Shown here: piece by piece, positions 29,056 to 38,535 of the stretch
Layout of the letters: each line of letters begins with the position of its first letter
Numbering within the stretch: the first letter of the stretch is position 1
DNA from: Syntrophomonadaceae bacterium
GTDB taxonomy: Bacteria; Bacillota; Dethiobacteria; DTU022
Assembly (NCBI GenBank): GCA_003554615.1
Contig: PWGX01000043.1
Coordinates: 1-38,535, forward strand
DNA: 38,535 bases
Reading direction: 5' to 3'
The notes under the pieces: generated by a model
What the model saw: only the letters and a program-made list of their open reading frames with translations
Databases searched by the model: none
Told to the model about the DNA's origin: nothing
Made by a program: the position numbers and the translations under genes

Positions 29056-30921
29056 TCACCCTTCTATTTCTTCTTCGCTCCGGCGCAGGTGCCGGTAAAT
29101 GTCTCCGGCAAGGGCACTGCTTATGCCCGGTACTTCTGATAATTGATCAACTGAGGCTTTTCGCACCTCTGTTACACTTCCAAAGTGTTTGAGCAGAGCG
29201 GTTCGGCGGGAGGGCCCCACCCCGGGCATTTCTTCAAGCCGGGAGCGGAGGCCGCTTTTTCCTCGCCTGCCGCGGTGCCCGCCGATGGCGAAGCGGTGCA
29301 CTTCATCGCGGATTCGCTGCAGCAGCTGTAGTAAAGGGTTATTGGCAGCCATGCGGACCGGCAGGGCAGTGCCTTCCAGGAATAGCTGATCCGGATCTTT
29401 GGCCAGGGCCGCCAGGGGGACTTTTTCCAGGTTCGTGTTTTCAAGGGCTTCCCGGGTGGCACTGAGCTGGCCTCTTCCACCGTCGATCAGGATCAGGTCC
29501 GGTTCTGGCCAGGTATCCTGACCGGCCCTCCTTTTCAAAGCCTCCTGCAAAGCACCGTAATCGTCCCCTGCCTCAGCAAAGCGGATATTAAAGCGGCGGT
29601 ATCCCTCTTTAGATGGCTCTCCGGCCTGGAACACGACCATGGCCCCCACCGGTTCGCCACCGCGCAGGTGGGAGATATCAAAACCCTCGATCCGATCCGG
29701 AGGTCGATCCAGCCCCACCAGCCGGCCCAGTTCCTCCAGAGGCTGTTCTGTTTTGCGGAGCCGCTGCTCTTCGTCTTCTTCCAGGCGCAGGCAGCAGTTG
29801 CGGCGGGCCAGGCCAATCAGTTTTTTCAAGTGCCCCCTTTTGGGAACCCGCAGCTCCACTTTGCGGCCAGCTTTGACTTTTAACCACTCTTTTAAAAGCT
29901 CTGCATCAACAGGTTGATCGGACGCCACAATTTCCGGGGGAATGCTTTCAGCCTGGTTATAATATGACTTAATGAAAGAGGCAATGACTTCGTCATCCCT
30001 AACCTCTTCAGCACCGGTCAGAGGAAAGTGCTCCTGGCTGAGCAGCTTCCCGCCTCGAACCTGGAACAGGTGGACGGCGGCCCTTTCACCGCGCCGGCCC
30101 AGGGCCAGGACATCCCTTTCCGCATCCTCCTCATTAAGAGCCATCTTCTGCTGCTGTCCGGCCACCCGCTGCAGGGAGTGGAGCCGATCGCGGAGCATGG
30201 CCGCTTCTTCAAAACGGTGCTCCCGGGCCGCTTCTTCCATCTGCTCCTTCAACCTGGCCTCCAGCTCGCCATGCCGACCCTGCAAGAACATGCCTACCTG
30301 CCTGACCATTTGGTCGTAATTTTCGGGAGAAACGTACTTTTCACCCCGGCAGGGTGCCAGGCAGCGGCCCATCTGGTAGTTTAGGCAGGGGCGCTCGGTG
30401 GCAGAGCTGCCATCCAGGGGTTGGCGGCAGCGGCGCAGGGGGAAAATAGAGCCGATAAAACGCATCGTTTCCCGCACCGCCCCCACATCGGTAAAGGGCC
30501 CGAAACGCTGCTCTTCTTTACCGGGGACGGGGTAATAACGGCCACGCCTGCTTCCCCTTTGCGAAAGGCGGAGAAGCTCCATCCGCGGGTAAAGCTCGGG
30601 AGTAAGGATCAGATACGGATAGTCCTTGTCGTCTTTTAGATTGACATTAAAGCGGGGCCGATACTCCTTGATCAGGTTGCATTCTAAGATCAGGGCTTCC
30701 ACTTCCGTGTCGGTTACGACGTAATCGATATCGGCCAGCCTGGTTTGGAGTGAACGCAGGCGCGGTGACACGGCCTCGTTTTCAGCCAGGTACGACCTGA
30801 GGCGGTGACGAAGTGAATTCGCCTTGCCCACGTAAATGACGCGGCCGTTTTTATCTTTGAGCAGGTAGACCCCGGGCATGGCCGGGATCTGGCGCACTTG
30901 TTCCTTCAATTGCTGAAACAT
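29056..30921 (-). CDS. uvrC: Excinuclease ABC subunit C
   Basis: It makes both cuts around a lesion in nucleotide excision repair. The N-terminal GIY-YIG nuclease (MPGVYLLKDKNGRVIYVGKA, residues 15-34) performs the 3' cut, a central UVR motif (EEAAREHRFEEAAMLRD) contacts UvrB, the RNase-H-like domain (IEGFDISHLRGGEPVGAMVV, then LILIDGGRGQL) makes the 5' cut, and a helix-hairpin-helix pair (EMPGVGPSRRTALLKHFGS) binds DNA. It includes a cysteine-rich segment around residues 160-195 (CRQP, CLNYQMGRCLAPC). 621 residues is normal. It lies three bases after uvrA. Confidence 0.97.
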   Translation of the reverse strand: MFQQLKEQVRQIPAMPGVYLLKDKNGRVIYVGKANSLRHRLRSYLAENEAVSPRLRSLQTRLADIDYVVTDTEVEALILECNLIKEYRPRFNVNLKDDKDYPYLILTPELYPRMELLRLSQRGSRRGRYYPVPGKEEQRFGPFTDVGAVRETMRFIGSIFPLRRCRQPLDGSSATERPCLNYQMGRCLAPCRGEKYVSPENYDQMVRQVGMFLQGRHGELEARLKEQMEEAAREHRFEEAAMLRDRLHSLQRVAGQQQKMALNEEDAERDVLALGRRGERAAVHLFQVRGGKLLSQEHFPLTGAEEVRDDEVIASFIKSYYNQAESIPPEIVASDQPVDAELLKEWLKVKAGRKVELRVPKRGHLKKLIGLARRNCCLRLEEDEEQRLRKTEQPLEELGRLVGLDRPPDRIEGFDISHLRGGEPVGAMVVFQAGEPSKEGYRRFNIRFAEAGDDYGALQEALKRRAGQDTWPEPDLILIDGGRGQLSATREALENTNLEKVPLAALAKDPDQLFLEGTALPVRMAANNPLLQLLQRIRDEVHRFAIGGHRGRRGKSGLRSRLEEMPGVGPSRRTALLKHFGSVTEVRKASVDQLSEVPGISSALAGDIYRHLRRSEEEIEG

Positions 30922-30924
30922 GTT

Positions 30925-33783
30925 TTAACTCTCCGTCACCCTGGTTTCCGCCACCGGCCGGTTCCGGGGCAGGGCGCCGGCCAGCCACCGCCCGGTATAT
31001 GAATTATCGCAGGTCGCAACCTCTTCGGGGGAACCGGCGGCCACAACCCGGCCCCCCTTGTCTCCGCCTTCCGGCCCCAGGTCAATAATATAGTCGGCTC
31101 TTTTGAGCACTTCCAGGTTATGTTCGATTACAATTACCGTATTGCCGCTGTCGACCAGGCGATCGAGAATATGTAGAAGTTTGCATATGTCATCAAGATG
31201 CAGGCCGGTGGTCGGCTCATCGAGGATATAGAGGCTGCGTCCGTTACTGCGCCGGGAAAGCTCGGTGGCCAGCTTAACCCGCTGAGCCTCGCCGCCCGAA
31301 AGGGTGGTAGCTGGCTGGCCGAGCCTGATATAGCCAAGCCCGACATCATAAAGGAGCTGCATCTTGCGCTGGACTTTGGGAATGGCCGAGAAAAATTCAA
31401 GCGCCTCTTCCACCGTCATGTCCAGGACATCGGCGATATTTTTCTCCTTGTAGCGGACCTCCAGGGTTTCCCGGTTATAGCGTTTGCCGCGGCACACTTC
31501 GCAGGGGACATAAACATCCGGCAAAAAGTGCATTTCTATCCTCAGGATACCGTCACCGCGGCAGGCTTCACAGCGGCCGCCCTTGACGTTAAAGCTAAAC
31601 CGGCCCGGTTTGTAGCCGCGGCGGCGCGATTCCGGGGTTTTGGCAAACAACTCCCTGATCCCGTCAAACAAGCCGGTATAAGTGGCCGGGTTGGAACGGG
31701 GGGTCCGTCCGATCGGCGACTGGTCGACAACAATCACTTTGTCCAGGTGCTCTATGCCTTCAACTTCCCTGTGCCTGCCGGCCTGTTCCCTGGACCGGTG
31801 CAGTCTCCAGGCCAGGGCCCGGGCCAGGATTTCGTTAATCAGGGTGCTTTTACCCGAACCGGAGACCCCGGCCACACAGTTAAACATCCCCAGGGGGATC
31901 CCTACGTCGATTTTTTTTAGGTTATGCTCCTCCGCCTCGCGAATCCAGATCCAGCGATCATTAGCCAAACGCCTTTGCACAGGCAAGGCAACTTCTCGCC
32001 GTCCGGCCAGGTAGTCGCCGGTAATCGATTCGGGGATGCCTGTTATTTCCTCCACCGTCCCCTGGGCTACTATTTTGCCGCCGGCCGCACCAGCCCCCGG
32101 CCCGATATCCACCAGGTGATCGGCGCTGCGGATCGTTTCTTCATCGTGTTCTACCACCAGGACGGTATTGCCCAGGTCGCGCAGTTTTTTGAGGGTTGCG
32201 TTAAGGCGGGCAATGTCCCTCTGGTGGAGGCCGATCGAAGGCTCGTCCAGGATATAGATCACACCGGTCAGGCCGGAACCGATCTGGGTGGCCAGCCTGA
32301 TCCGCTGGGCTTCGCCCCCGGACAGGGTTGAAGCAGCCCGGTCCAGAGTCAGGTACTGCAACCCTACGTGGCGTAAAAACTGCAGGCGCTCTCCAATTTC
32401 TTTCAGCACCTGGCGAGCTATATGCTCTTCCCGCGGGGTAAGCCGCAGCTGCTCAAAAAACTTCGCCGCCTGCTCCACCGTCAGGGCCGACAATGCGGCA
32501 ATGTTATACCCGCCCAGCAGGACGGCCAGGCTGGAAGGTCTAAGCCTCCGCCCTTCACAGGCGGGGCAGGGCCTGACCTGCATGAACTTCTCCATGTCGT
32601 CCCTCATCTCTTCCGAACCGGTAGAAGCATAGCGCCGTTCCAGCAACTTGAGCACCCCGGGAAAGGCTTTTTTATAATTCCGGACCCGCTTAAACATGTT
32701 TACATAACGGAAATTTATTTTTTCCGGCGAACCGTACAAGATTTTGCGCTGGTGTTCGGGGAGGAGGTCTTTAAACGGCTTATCAAGATCCACACCCCAG
32801 GCTTTGGCCGCCGCTTCCAGGAACTGCTGATAATAGTTTTGGCCCGACCACGGATGGACGGCGCCTTCCCGCAGCGACAGCTCAGGGTAGGGAATGACCA
32901 GGTCGGCGGAAAATTCGGCCTTGCTGCCCAGCCCACTACACTCGGGGCAGGCCCCGTAGGGGCTGTTAAATGAAAAAATACGGGGGCTAATCTCTTCAAA
33001 ACTGAACCCGCAATCGGCGCAGGCAAAATTTTCGCTGAAAAGCTGTTCATCGCCGTCTACGTCCTGGACCAGGACCAGCCCTTCACTCAACTTCAGGGCA
33101 TTTTCCAGCGAATCGGCCAACCGGGACTGGATCCCCTCCCGAATAACCAGGCGGTCAACAACAACCTCGATATGATGCTTTCTCTGCTTGTCCAATCTGA
33201 TATCTTCTTCCAGTTCCCGGACTTCTCCGTCAACCCGGGCCCGGACATACCCCTTGCGGGCCATTTCATCAAAAAGGCGCGAGTACTCTCCTTTACGGCC
33301 CCTGACCAGCGGGGCCAGGACCTGGATCCTTGTCCCTTCCGGCATAGCAGCCACCTGGTCGACGATCTGCTGGACCGTCTGCTGGCTGATCGGTTTTTGG
33401 CAGGTGGGGCAGTGGGGAGTGCCGACCCGGGCAAATAGAAGCCGGATATAGTCATATACCTCGGTCACTGTCCCCACCGTGGAGCGCGGGTTCCGTGAAG
33501 TTGTTTTCTGGTCGATCGATATGGCCGGCGAAAGGCCTTCGATCTGGTCGACATCCGGCTTTTCCATTTGCCCCAGGAACTGGCGGGCATAAGCCGAAAG
33601 CGATTCCACGTAGCGCCGCTGGCCCTCGGCGTAAATGGTATCAAAAGCCAGGGATGATTTGCCCGAGCCGCTCAAGCCGGTAAAAACTATGAATTGATTG
33701 CGGGGCAGTTCCAGGTCAACATTTTTCAGATTGTGCTCCCTGGCCCCGCGGATGATTATTTCTCCTGCCGCCAAATCGGTCAC
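30925..33783 (-). CDS. uvrA: Excinuclease ABC subunit A
   Basis: The damage-sensing ATPase of excision repair. It has two ABC modules: Walker [11 protein letters not shown] near residue 35 and [10 protein letters not shown] near residue 640, each with an [24 protein letters not shown] signature and a Walker [19 protein letters not shown]. Zinc-binding pairs are seen in FACADCG...GACPECSG and CEACRGDG...CEVCRGK. 952 residues is typical. The frame begins at GTG 33783; TTG 33774 with GAGGTG six bases upstream may be the true start. It follows uvrB across a 54-base gap that holds a REP-like hairpin. Confidence 0.97.
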   Translation of the reverse strand: MTDLAAGEIIIRGAREHNLKNVDLELPRNQFIVFTGLSGSGKSSLAFDTIYAEGQRRYVESLSAYARQFLGQMEKPDVDQIEGLSPAISIDQKTTSRNPRSTVGTVTEVYDYIRLLFARVGTPHCPTCQKPISQQTVQQIVDQVAAMPEGTRIQVLAPLVRGRKGEYSRLFDEMARKGYVRARVDGEVRELEEDIRLDKQRKHHIEVVVDRLVIREGIQSRLADSLENALKLSEGLVLVQDVDGDEQLFSENFACADCGFSFEEISPRIFSFNSPYGACPECSGLGSKAEFSADLVIPYPELSLREGAVHPWSGQNYYQQFLEAAAKAWGVDLDKPFKDLLPEHQRKILYGSPEKINFRYVNMFKRVRNYKKAFPGVLKLLERRYASTGSEEMRDDMEKFMQVRPCPACEGRRLRPSSLAVLLGGYNIAALSALTVEQAAKFFEQLRLTPREEHIARQVLKEIGERLQFLRHVGLQYLTLDRAASTLSGGEAQRIRLATQIGSGLTGVIYILDEPSIGLHQRDIARLNATLKKLRDLGNTVLVVEHDEETIRSADHLVDIGPGAGAAGGKIVAQGTVEEITGIPESITGDYLAGRREVALPVQRRLANDRWIWIREAEEHNLKKIDVGIPLGMFNCVAGVSGSGKSTLINEILARALAWRLHRSREQAGRHREVEGIEHLDKVIVVDQSPIGRTPRSNPATYTGLFDGIRELFAKTPESRRRGYKPGRFSFNVKGGRCEACRGDGILRIEMHFLPDVYVPCEVCRGKRYNRETLEVRYKEKNIADVLDMTVEEALEFFSAIPKVQRKMQLLYDVGLGYIRLGQPATTLSGGEAQRVKLATELSRRSNGRSLYILDEPTTGLHLDDICKLLHILDRLVDSGNTVIVIEHNLEVLKRADYIIDLGPEGGDKGGRVVAAGSPEEVATCDNSYTGRWLAGALPRNRPVAETRVTES

Positions 33784-33804
33784 CTCGTTCTTGTAGTTTC
33801 AGGG

Positions 33805-33829
33805 TGTCAAGGGGACGGTTCCTATGACA
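33805..33829. repeat. REP-like hairpin between uvrB and uvrA
   Basis: TGTCA and TGACA arms enclose the core AAGGGGACGG. The core is the same as in the three GTAGC-armed copies, but the arms differ. It sits inside the uvrBA transcript, just after the uvrB stop. Confidence 0.65.
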
Positions 33830-33837
33830 TTGTTTGG

Positions 33838-35817
33838 TCATTGTTTTTCAAGCTCATAGATCATATCCCGCAGTTCTGCGGCTTTTTCAAAAGCCAGTTC
33901 TTTGGAAGCCTTGTTCATTTCTTTACGCAGATCTTTGATCATTTTTCGGCGTTTGTTGTGATCGACTTTTTTAAGGTCCTCCACCTCATAGCCTTCTGTT
34001 TCTTCCGCTACCGCCGTGGCTTCTATAACGGCCCGGACCGGTTTAATGATGCTCTGCGGGGTAATATTGTACTGCTCGTTATACGCCAGCTGCTTCTGGC
34101 GCCGGCGTTCCGTTTCGTCAAGAGCCCGCCGCATAGAAGGCGTAATGTCTTCCGCGTACATGATCACCCTGCCCTCCACATTGCGGGCGGTACGCCCGAT
34201 GGTCTGGATCAGGGAGCGATCCGACCGCAGGAACCCTTCTTTATCGGCATCGAGGATGGCAACAAGGGTAACTTCGGGCAGATCAAGTCCTTCACGGAGC
34301 AGGTTGATCCCGATCAAGACATCGAAGTCTCCCAGGCGCAGACCCCTGATAATGGTCATCCGCTCCAGGGCATCGATCTCGGAGTGCATATAACGCACCT
34401 TTAATCCCATGTTCCGGTAATATTCAGTCAGATCTTCAGACATCCTTTTGGTCATGGTCGTCACCAAAACCCTCTGGCCTGCTTCGGCCCTATCCCTGAT
34501 TTCACCGTAGAGGTCGTCGACCTGGCCTTCGGCCGGCCTGACTTCCACTACCGGGTCAGCCAGGCCGGTAGGCCGGATAATCTGTTCGACGATCGCTTCG
34601 CTGTGTTCGAGTTCCCAGGGGCCGGGGGTAGCCGAAACCAGGATGGCCTGATTGACCAGGGATTCAAACTCCTCGAAGCGAAGCGGCCGGTTGTCGAGAG
34701 CAGAAGGTAGCCTGAAGCCGTGCTCCACCAGGGTCTTCTTGCGGGAAATATCGCCCCGGTACATCCCATTGATTTGAGGGATGGTAATGTGCGATTCATC
34801 AATCACAACCAGCATTTCGGGGGGAAAATAATCCATCAGCGTGGCCGGGCGGCTACCGGGAGGCCTGCCGTCAAGGTGCCGCGAATAGTTTTCAATACCG
34901 CTGCAAAAGCCGATTTCCTGGAGCATCTCCAGGTCAAAAAGGGTCCTCTGCTCCAAACGCTGGGCTTCGAGCAATTTGCCTTCACGCTTGAAGTAAGCGA
35001 GCTGTTCCTGCAGTTCAGCCTCGATACCGGCAACGGCCCGCTGCAGCTGATCAGGCGCTGTCACATAGTGGGTAGCCGGGAAGATGGCCACATGGGACCG
35101 ATCGCCGATCACCTTGCCGCTGACCAGGTCCACTTCCCTGATTCTTTCCAGTTCATCCCCGAAAAGCTCTACCCGGATCGCGGCCTCGGAAAACGAGGCG
35201 GGAATAATTTCGACCACATCACCCCGGACCCGGAAAGTACCGCGGTGGAAATCGATCTCATTGCGCTGGTAGTGGATGTCAACCAGGCGACCGATAAGCT
35301 CGTCCCGACTGGTCCTGGAGCCCGGTCGCAGGGAAAGAACCTGTTCCTTATATTCGTGGGGAGAACCCAGGCCGTAAATACAGGAAACGGAAGCGACTAT
35401 GATCACATCCGGCCGTTCCAGCAGGGCACTGGTAGCGGAGTGACGCAATTTATCAATCTCATCGTTGATCGAAGAATCTTTCTCGATAAACGTATCGCTC
35501 TGTGGTATGTAGGCTTCCGGCTGGTAATAATCGTAATAACTGATAAAATATTCAACGGCATTGCCCGGAAATAGCTCCTTGAACTCACTGCAGAGCTGGG
35601 CGGCCAGTATTTTATTGGGCGCCATCACCAAAGTGGGCCGCTGGACCCTTTCGATAACATTGGCAATGGTAAATGTCTTACCGGAACCGGTTACACCAAG
35701 AAGGGTCTGGTAACGAGAACCCCGGTGTAAACCTTGCACCAGGGTTTCTATAGCCTCCGGCTGATCTCCGGTAGGCCTGTACCCGGATCTGATTTTAAAG
35801 CCACTGTCAACGGCCAT
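33838..35817 (-). CDS. uvrB: Excinuclease ABC subunit B
   Basis: The helicase-like core of excision repair that verifies damage and recruits UvrC. It has Walker A ([13 protein letters not shown], about residue 40), the beta-hairpin region [21 protein letters not shown] that probes DNA, the VIDESH motif, a helicase motif VI (QTIGRTARN), and the C-terminal UVR motif ([20 protein letters not shown]) for UvrC. 659 residues is normal. GGGAGGTGG lies just before ATG 35817. A TATAAT (35866-35871) upstream may be its -10 element, though no good -35 is evident. Confidence 0.97.
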   Translation of the reverse strand: MAVDSGFKIRSGYRPTGDQPEAIETLVQGLHRGSRYQTLLGVTGSGKTFTIANVIERVQRPTLVMAPNKILAAQLCSEFKELFPGNAVEYFISYYDYYQPEAYIPQSDTFIEKDSSINDEIDKLRHSATSALLERPDVIIVASVSCIYGLGSPHEYKEQVLSLRPGSRTSRDELIGRLVDIHYQRNEIDFHRGTFRVRGDVVEIIPASFSEAAIRVELFGDELERIREVDLVSGKVIGDRSHVAIFPATHYVTAPDQLQRAVAGIEAELQEQLAYFKREGKLLEAQRLEQRTLFDLEMLQEIGFCSGIENYSRHLDGRPPGSRPATLMDYFPPEMLVVIDESHITIPQINGMYRGDISRKKTLVEHGFRLPSALDNRPLRFEEFESLVNQAILVSATPGPWELEHSEAIVEQIIRPTGLADPVVEVRPAEGQVDDLYGEIRDRAEAGQRVLVTTMTKRMSEDLTEYYRNMGLKVRYMHSEIDALERMTIIRGLRLGDFDVLIGINLLREGLDLPEVTLVAILDADKEGFLRSDRSLIQTIGRTARNVEGRVIMYAEDITPSMRRALDETERRRQKQLAYNEQYNITPQSIIKPVRAVIEATAVAEETEGYEVEDLKKVDHNKRRKMIKDLRKEMNKASKELAFEKAAELRDMIYELEKQ

Positions 35818-35967
35818 TGATCCACCTCCCGTTCAGCGGCTTGTTTGTTATAACTGACAGTAATAATTATAACATAGTTAAGCGCAGGCTACTTTACCAA
35901 TTATAATAATAATTGTTCCGAAAGCAAGCCTTTTTTATGCATAAATACCTTTAAGCTTAGAAATGGT

Positions 35968-37347
35968 TTAAGAAACGCTGAGCCTTTTCACCTTGTTGCG
36001 CAGGCGCCTAAACTTGGCCAGGGGATCTGGTTTGCGCACTTCCAAGTAGACTGGAGAATCGGGGGCAGGAACCGGTATAATGCCCAGAGCTGCACTCCGG
36101 TGCAGGATAGAATAATGCGAGCGGGATGAATTGAGGCGATCTTGAAAAGTTCCGTTTGCACTTGCCTCTTCCCGGGGTTGTTTTTTTAAAACTGCTGAAA
36201 AAGGCTGATTGTCCCTGATCCCGTCCATGAGGACCATGAAATAGCTGGCTTCGACTTTCTCCAGCAGTTCCCGGTTATCAGAAACCGGTTCACCGTTAAC
36301 TTTCAAGATGATATCATCCTGCCTCAGGTCCGCCTCATGGGCCGGCGTATCAGGTAAAACCATCATGATAGTTACCCCCGCCTTAACCTTGCGGTAGCGG
36401 GGAATCCTGTTTTCTTCTTTATTCTTACCATACAGGATCAGCATTTCATGCCCCAGGGGGGCAAAGATAACCCCGGGCACCACCAGCGGCGGGAAAAATT
36501 CCGAACCAACTGCTATAACAAGCAACACCAAGCTGTAGGAAGCCAGGCACCTGGCTGAAAAAGCAGTTCGTTCCCGCGGGGTCGAAGAAAGGACCATATC
36601 GCCGTAACCCAGGCCGGCCGCAACCGGGACGATCATGAACTGCAGGCTTTGCCCTTCACCGGGTTGCAGGGCCGGCTGGAGAATCGGCCACCACTCCGGC
36701 ATACTGACACCCACAATTTCCGGCTCGGCGACCATGGTAACCAGCAGGGCCACCAGGGGCAGGGGCCAGAAGCGCTGCAGGGAAAAGGCCCCAACTACCT
36801 CGCCGTTGTCCCTTTTCAGGTAAATGGGGCTGCTTCCCCAGTGCCCGCCCAGGTAGATCAAGAGGGCTTCGGCGAGATGGAGCAGTCCGATCAATACCAG
36901 CAGGGCGGGAATATGGATCCGCATCAGCGACTCAATAACAACATTTTCTCCCAGGCCCGGAAACAGGGGCAGAAAAGCGTACCGGACCACTAAGACCATT
37001 ACCGCCACGATACCGCCGGCATATGAAAAGCACAGGTAGCGGGGGTTAATCAACAGTAAAAGCAGGGCTACCGGCCAGATAAAATAGAGGCCGATCTGCT
37101 CCAGGGACAACCCCATGAAAATAAGGATGGCACTGGCCCCGAAACCGCCCACCAATCCCAGGCCGATCGACATAAGCATCTGTTTTCCGACCCGGTTAAT
37201 ACTCCGTCCATAAAGTTTTTCTTCCGTCGAGGCCTGCCGCCTGTACTGCAGGTAGACCAGGAAAAGCACGATCCAGAATATGGGCATGATTAAGGCAAAC
37301 ATGAAGGTTGTTACAAAGATCTGACTGATTTCCAAAAAAAGATGCAT
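35968..37347 (-). CDS. Polytopic membrane protein with C-terminal PDZ domain (MinJ-like), 459 aa
   Basis: About ten hydrophobic segments cover residues 1-300, followed by a PDZ domain (VTIMMVLPDTPAHEADLRQDDIILKVNGEPV) near residues 325-400 and a basic tail. This topology and the position between a ctp protease and uvrB match B. subtilis MinJ, which links DivIVA to the MinCD division inhibitor; family identity is inferred from architecture and synteny, since sequence similarity of such proteins is low. It starts three bases after the protease stop, so the two are coupled. A partner role with the neighbouring protease is also possible. Confidence 0.78.
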   Translation of the reverse strand: MHLFLEISQIFVTTFMFALIMPIFWIVLFLVYLQYRRQASTEEKLYGRSINRVGKQMLMSIGLGLVGGFGASAILIFMGLSLEQIGLYFIWPVALLLLLINPRYLCFSYAGGIVAVMVLVVRYAFLPLFPGLGENVVIESLMRIHIPALLVLIGLLHLAEALLIYLGGHWGSSPIYLKRDNGEVVGAFSLQRFWPLPLVALLVTMVAEPEIVGVSMPEWWPILQPALQPGEGQSLQFMIVPVAAGLGYGDMVLSSTPRERTAFSARCLASYSLVLLVIAVGSEFFPPLVVPGVIFAPLGHEMLILYGKNKEENRIPRYRKVKAGVTIMMVLPDTPAHEADLRQDDIILKVNGEPVSDNRELLEKVEASYFMVLMDGIRDNQPFSAVLKKQPREEASANGTFQDRLNSSRSHYSILHRSAALGIIPVPAPDSPVYLEVRKPDPLAKFRRLRNKVKRLSVS

Positions 37348-37350
37348 ATA

Positions 37351-38535
37351 TTATTCGGTTCCCCCAATAAGGTTCCAGGGTTCTGGATCTTTTATCAATT
37401 CAAGCCCGAAATTGAGCTGCTCATCCTGCTCACGGGAGGCCATATCGAGGGCTTCCCGCAGCTTTACCCAGGTCTGATCATCAAATTCACCGCCGGGTTC
37501 GATTCCGGCATTAACCTGGAATTCAGTTAAGGCCTGGCTGGTCTGTTCATCAAAGTAACCGCTGGTGTTAATTTCATAACCCAGCTGGGCCAGCATTTCC
37601 TGCAGCATCTCCACATCGGTACCATAATCATTCAGTTCCAGGCGCCCCGGATGAAAATAGCGGTAATAATGAAGTATTTCGGGCATCTCCACTTCATAAT
37701 CTGGAGTAATGCCGTGCTTGTCAATGTTATGCCCCGAAGGGGTAAAATAGTTGGCCACGGTCAGCATGATCGCATTTTCACCCGGAAGCTGTTCCAGCTG
37801 CTGGACCGAGGCCTTGCCAAAAGTGGTCTGGCCAACCAGCAGCGCCGCATCCCTGTCCTGAAGGGCTCCGGCCAGTAATTCAGCAGCACTGGCGGATTCC
37901 TCGTTGATCAGGGCCACGATCGGGTAAGGTTTCCCAGCAGCACTGGATTTGTATACATCTCTAACTTCTCCGTCACGGCCGACCAGCCGGACAATTTCTC
38001 CTTCCGGGACAATCTCCCCGGCTATCTCTACAACCTGGTCAACAAGGCCCCCGGGATTGTTGCGCAGGTCAAGGATTAATCCCTGTTCCAGGCCTTCCTG
38101 TTCAAGCTGTTTTAACCGGTCTAAAAACTCATCGGCGGTATTGCTGTCAAAATTGGTCACATCAATATACCCGACATTACCTTCCAGCCTTTCACTGGTT
38201 ACGGTGGTGATTTGAATTTCTTCTCTTCGCACGGTCATTTCGATCGGATCTTCTGCGCCCGGGCGCCGAACTTTTATGTCAACAGTTGTATCGCTGGGCC
38301 CTCTCAACAATTCGACGGCCCGGTCAAGGCCTTCCCCGGTCAATGGGTGGCCGTCTGCTTCCAGGATCCGGTCCCCGGCAACGATCCCGCTTCTTTCGGC
38401 AGGCGAATCGGGAAAGGCTTCAAAAACAACGATATCTTCATCGGTTTCAATAATCCTGATACCCACACCACCGTACGACCCCCTGGTATCGAGCAAAAAC
38501 TCTTCCAGTTCATCAGGGTCATAAAACCGGACCTG
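37351..38535 (-). CDS. S41 C-terminal processing protease with peptidoglycan-binding domain (partial)
   Basis: A CtpA/CtpB-type serine protease that acts outside the membrane; the 5' end runs off the window. The visible part starts at QVRFYDPDELEEF, has a PDZ domain (GGVGIRIIE to GDRILEADGHPLTG), the S41 core (LILDLRNNPGGLVDQ), the catalytic Ser in NEESASAAELLAG (about residue 212 of the visible part) and Lys in TTFGKASVQQL about 27 residues later. The C-terminus (about 310-375) is a PG_binding_1 domain (TDVEMLQEMLAQLGYEIN, then FDEQTSQALTEFQ), anchoring it to the wall. CtpB in Bacillus cleaves SpoIVFA during sporulation; the substrate here is unknown. In Bacillus ftsEX lies upstream of this gene. 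Confidence 0.93.
   Translation of the reverse strand, partial: QVRFYDPDELEEFLLDTRGSYGGVGIRIIETDEDIVVFEAFPDSPAERSGIVAGDRILEADGHPLTGEGLDRAVELLRGPSDTTVDIKVRRPGAEDPIEMTVRREEIQITTVTSERLEGNVGYIDVTNFDSNTADEFLDRLKQLEQEGLEQGLILDLRNNPGGLVDQVVEIAGEIVPEGEIVRLVGRDGEVRDVYKSSAAGKPYPIVALINEESASAAELLAGALQDRDAALLVGQTTFGKASVQQLEQLPGENAIMLTVANYFTPSGHNIDKHGITPDYEVEMPEILHYYRYFHPGRLELNDYGTDVEMLQEMLAQLGYEINTSGYFDEQTSQALTEFQVNAGIEPGGEFDDQTWVKLREALDMASREQDEQLNFGLELIKDPEPWNLIGGTE

Noticed and set aside
34720-35574. A 284-codon plus-strand frame
   Set aside because: It lies wholly within uvrB, whose motifs are complete; the frame is a shadow.

Overview
The window looks like the chromosome of an anaerobic, selenocysteine-using member of the Bacillota (Clostridia-like, for example the Syntrophomonas/Dethiobacter/Peptococcaceae neighbourhood). 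The reasons are gene order (ctp - PDZ membrane protein - uvrB - uvrA - uvrC - rapZ - whiA, and pgk - tpiA - gpmI - eno ... secG - rnr - smpB - ssrA), strong AGGAGG ribosome sites, frequent TTG/GTG starts, sigma-54, a tungsten-type aldehyde:ferredoxin oxidoreductase, and a methionine sulfoxide reductase whose catalytic position is a UGA codon. The genus cannot be fixed from the sequence alone.

Layout. 1-1.5 kb: small hypothetical genes, a tRNA-Val and a DUF3303 protein. 1.7-6.9 kb (minus strand): a surface-related block with a lipoprotein MsrA read through UGA, a large O-antigen-ligase-like TPR membrane protein, and a beta-helix lipoprotein, followed by tRNA-Ala(CGC). 7.1-11.8 kb (plus strand): an accessory island with a broken REP-associated (Y1/HUH) transposase, three copies of a 27-nt REP-type hairpin, an NTF2-like protein, and a perR-katG peroxide-defence pair bracketed by two directly repeated REP copies. 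11.8-15.8 kb (minus): tmRNA, smpB, a nitroreductase, rnr and secG. 15.8-19.6 kb (plus): a putrescine aminotransferase (patA) and an AOR-family oxidoreductase inserted, in the opposite orientation, into the usually continuous eno-secG neighbourhood. 19.8-26.1 kb (minus): a lower-glycolysis operon, rpoN-pgk-tpiA-gpmI-eno, without gap. 26.2-38.5 kb (minus): whiA, rapZ, a Cof-type HAD phosphatase, uvrC, uvrA, uvrB, a MinJ-like PDZ membrane protein and a truncated S41 processing protease.

How it fits together. The long minus-strand series is housekeeping: excision repair, glycolysis, protein export, RNA decay and trans-translation. The plus-strand pieces are accessory insertions. The most interesting points are the selenocysteine MsrA with a SECIS-like hairpin and a lipoprotein anchor; the patA-AOR pair, which could oxidise putrescine-derived 4-aminobutanal to GABA with ferredoxin reduction; the REP hairpins and the RAYT inactivated by an exact 11-bp duplication; and rapZ, whose P-loop has no in-frame ATG/GTG/TTG start and can be reached from the natural ATG only by a one-base frame change. 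I see no CRISPR array, prophage or replication origin.
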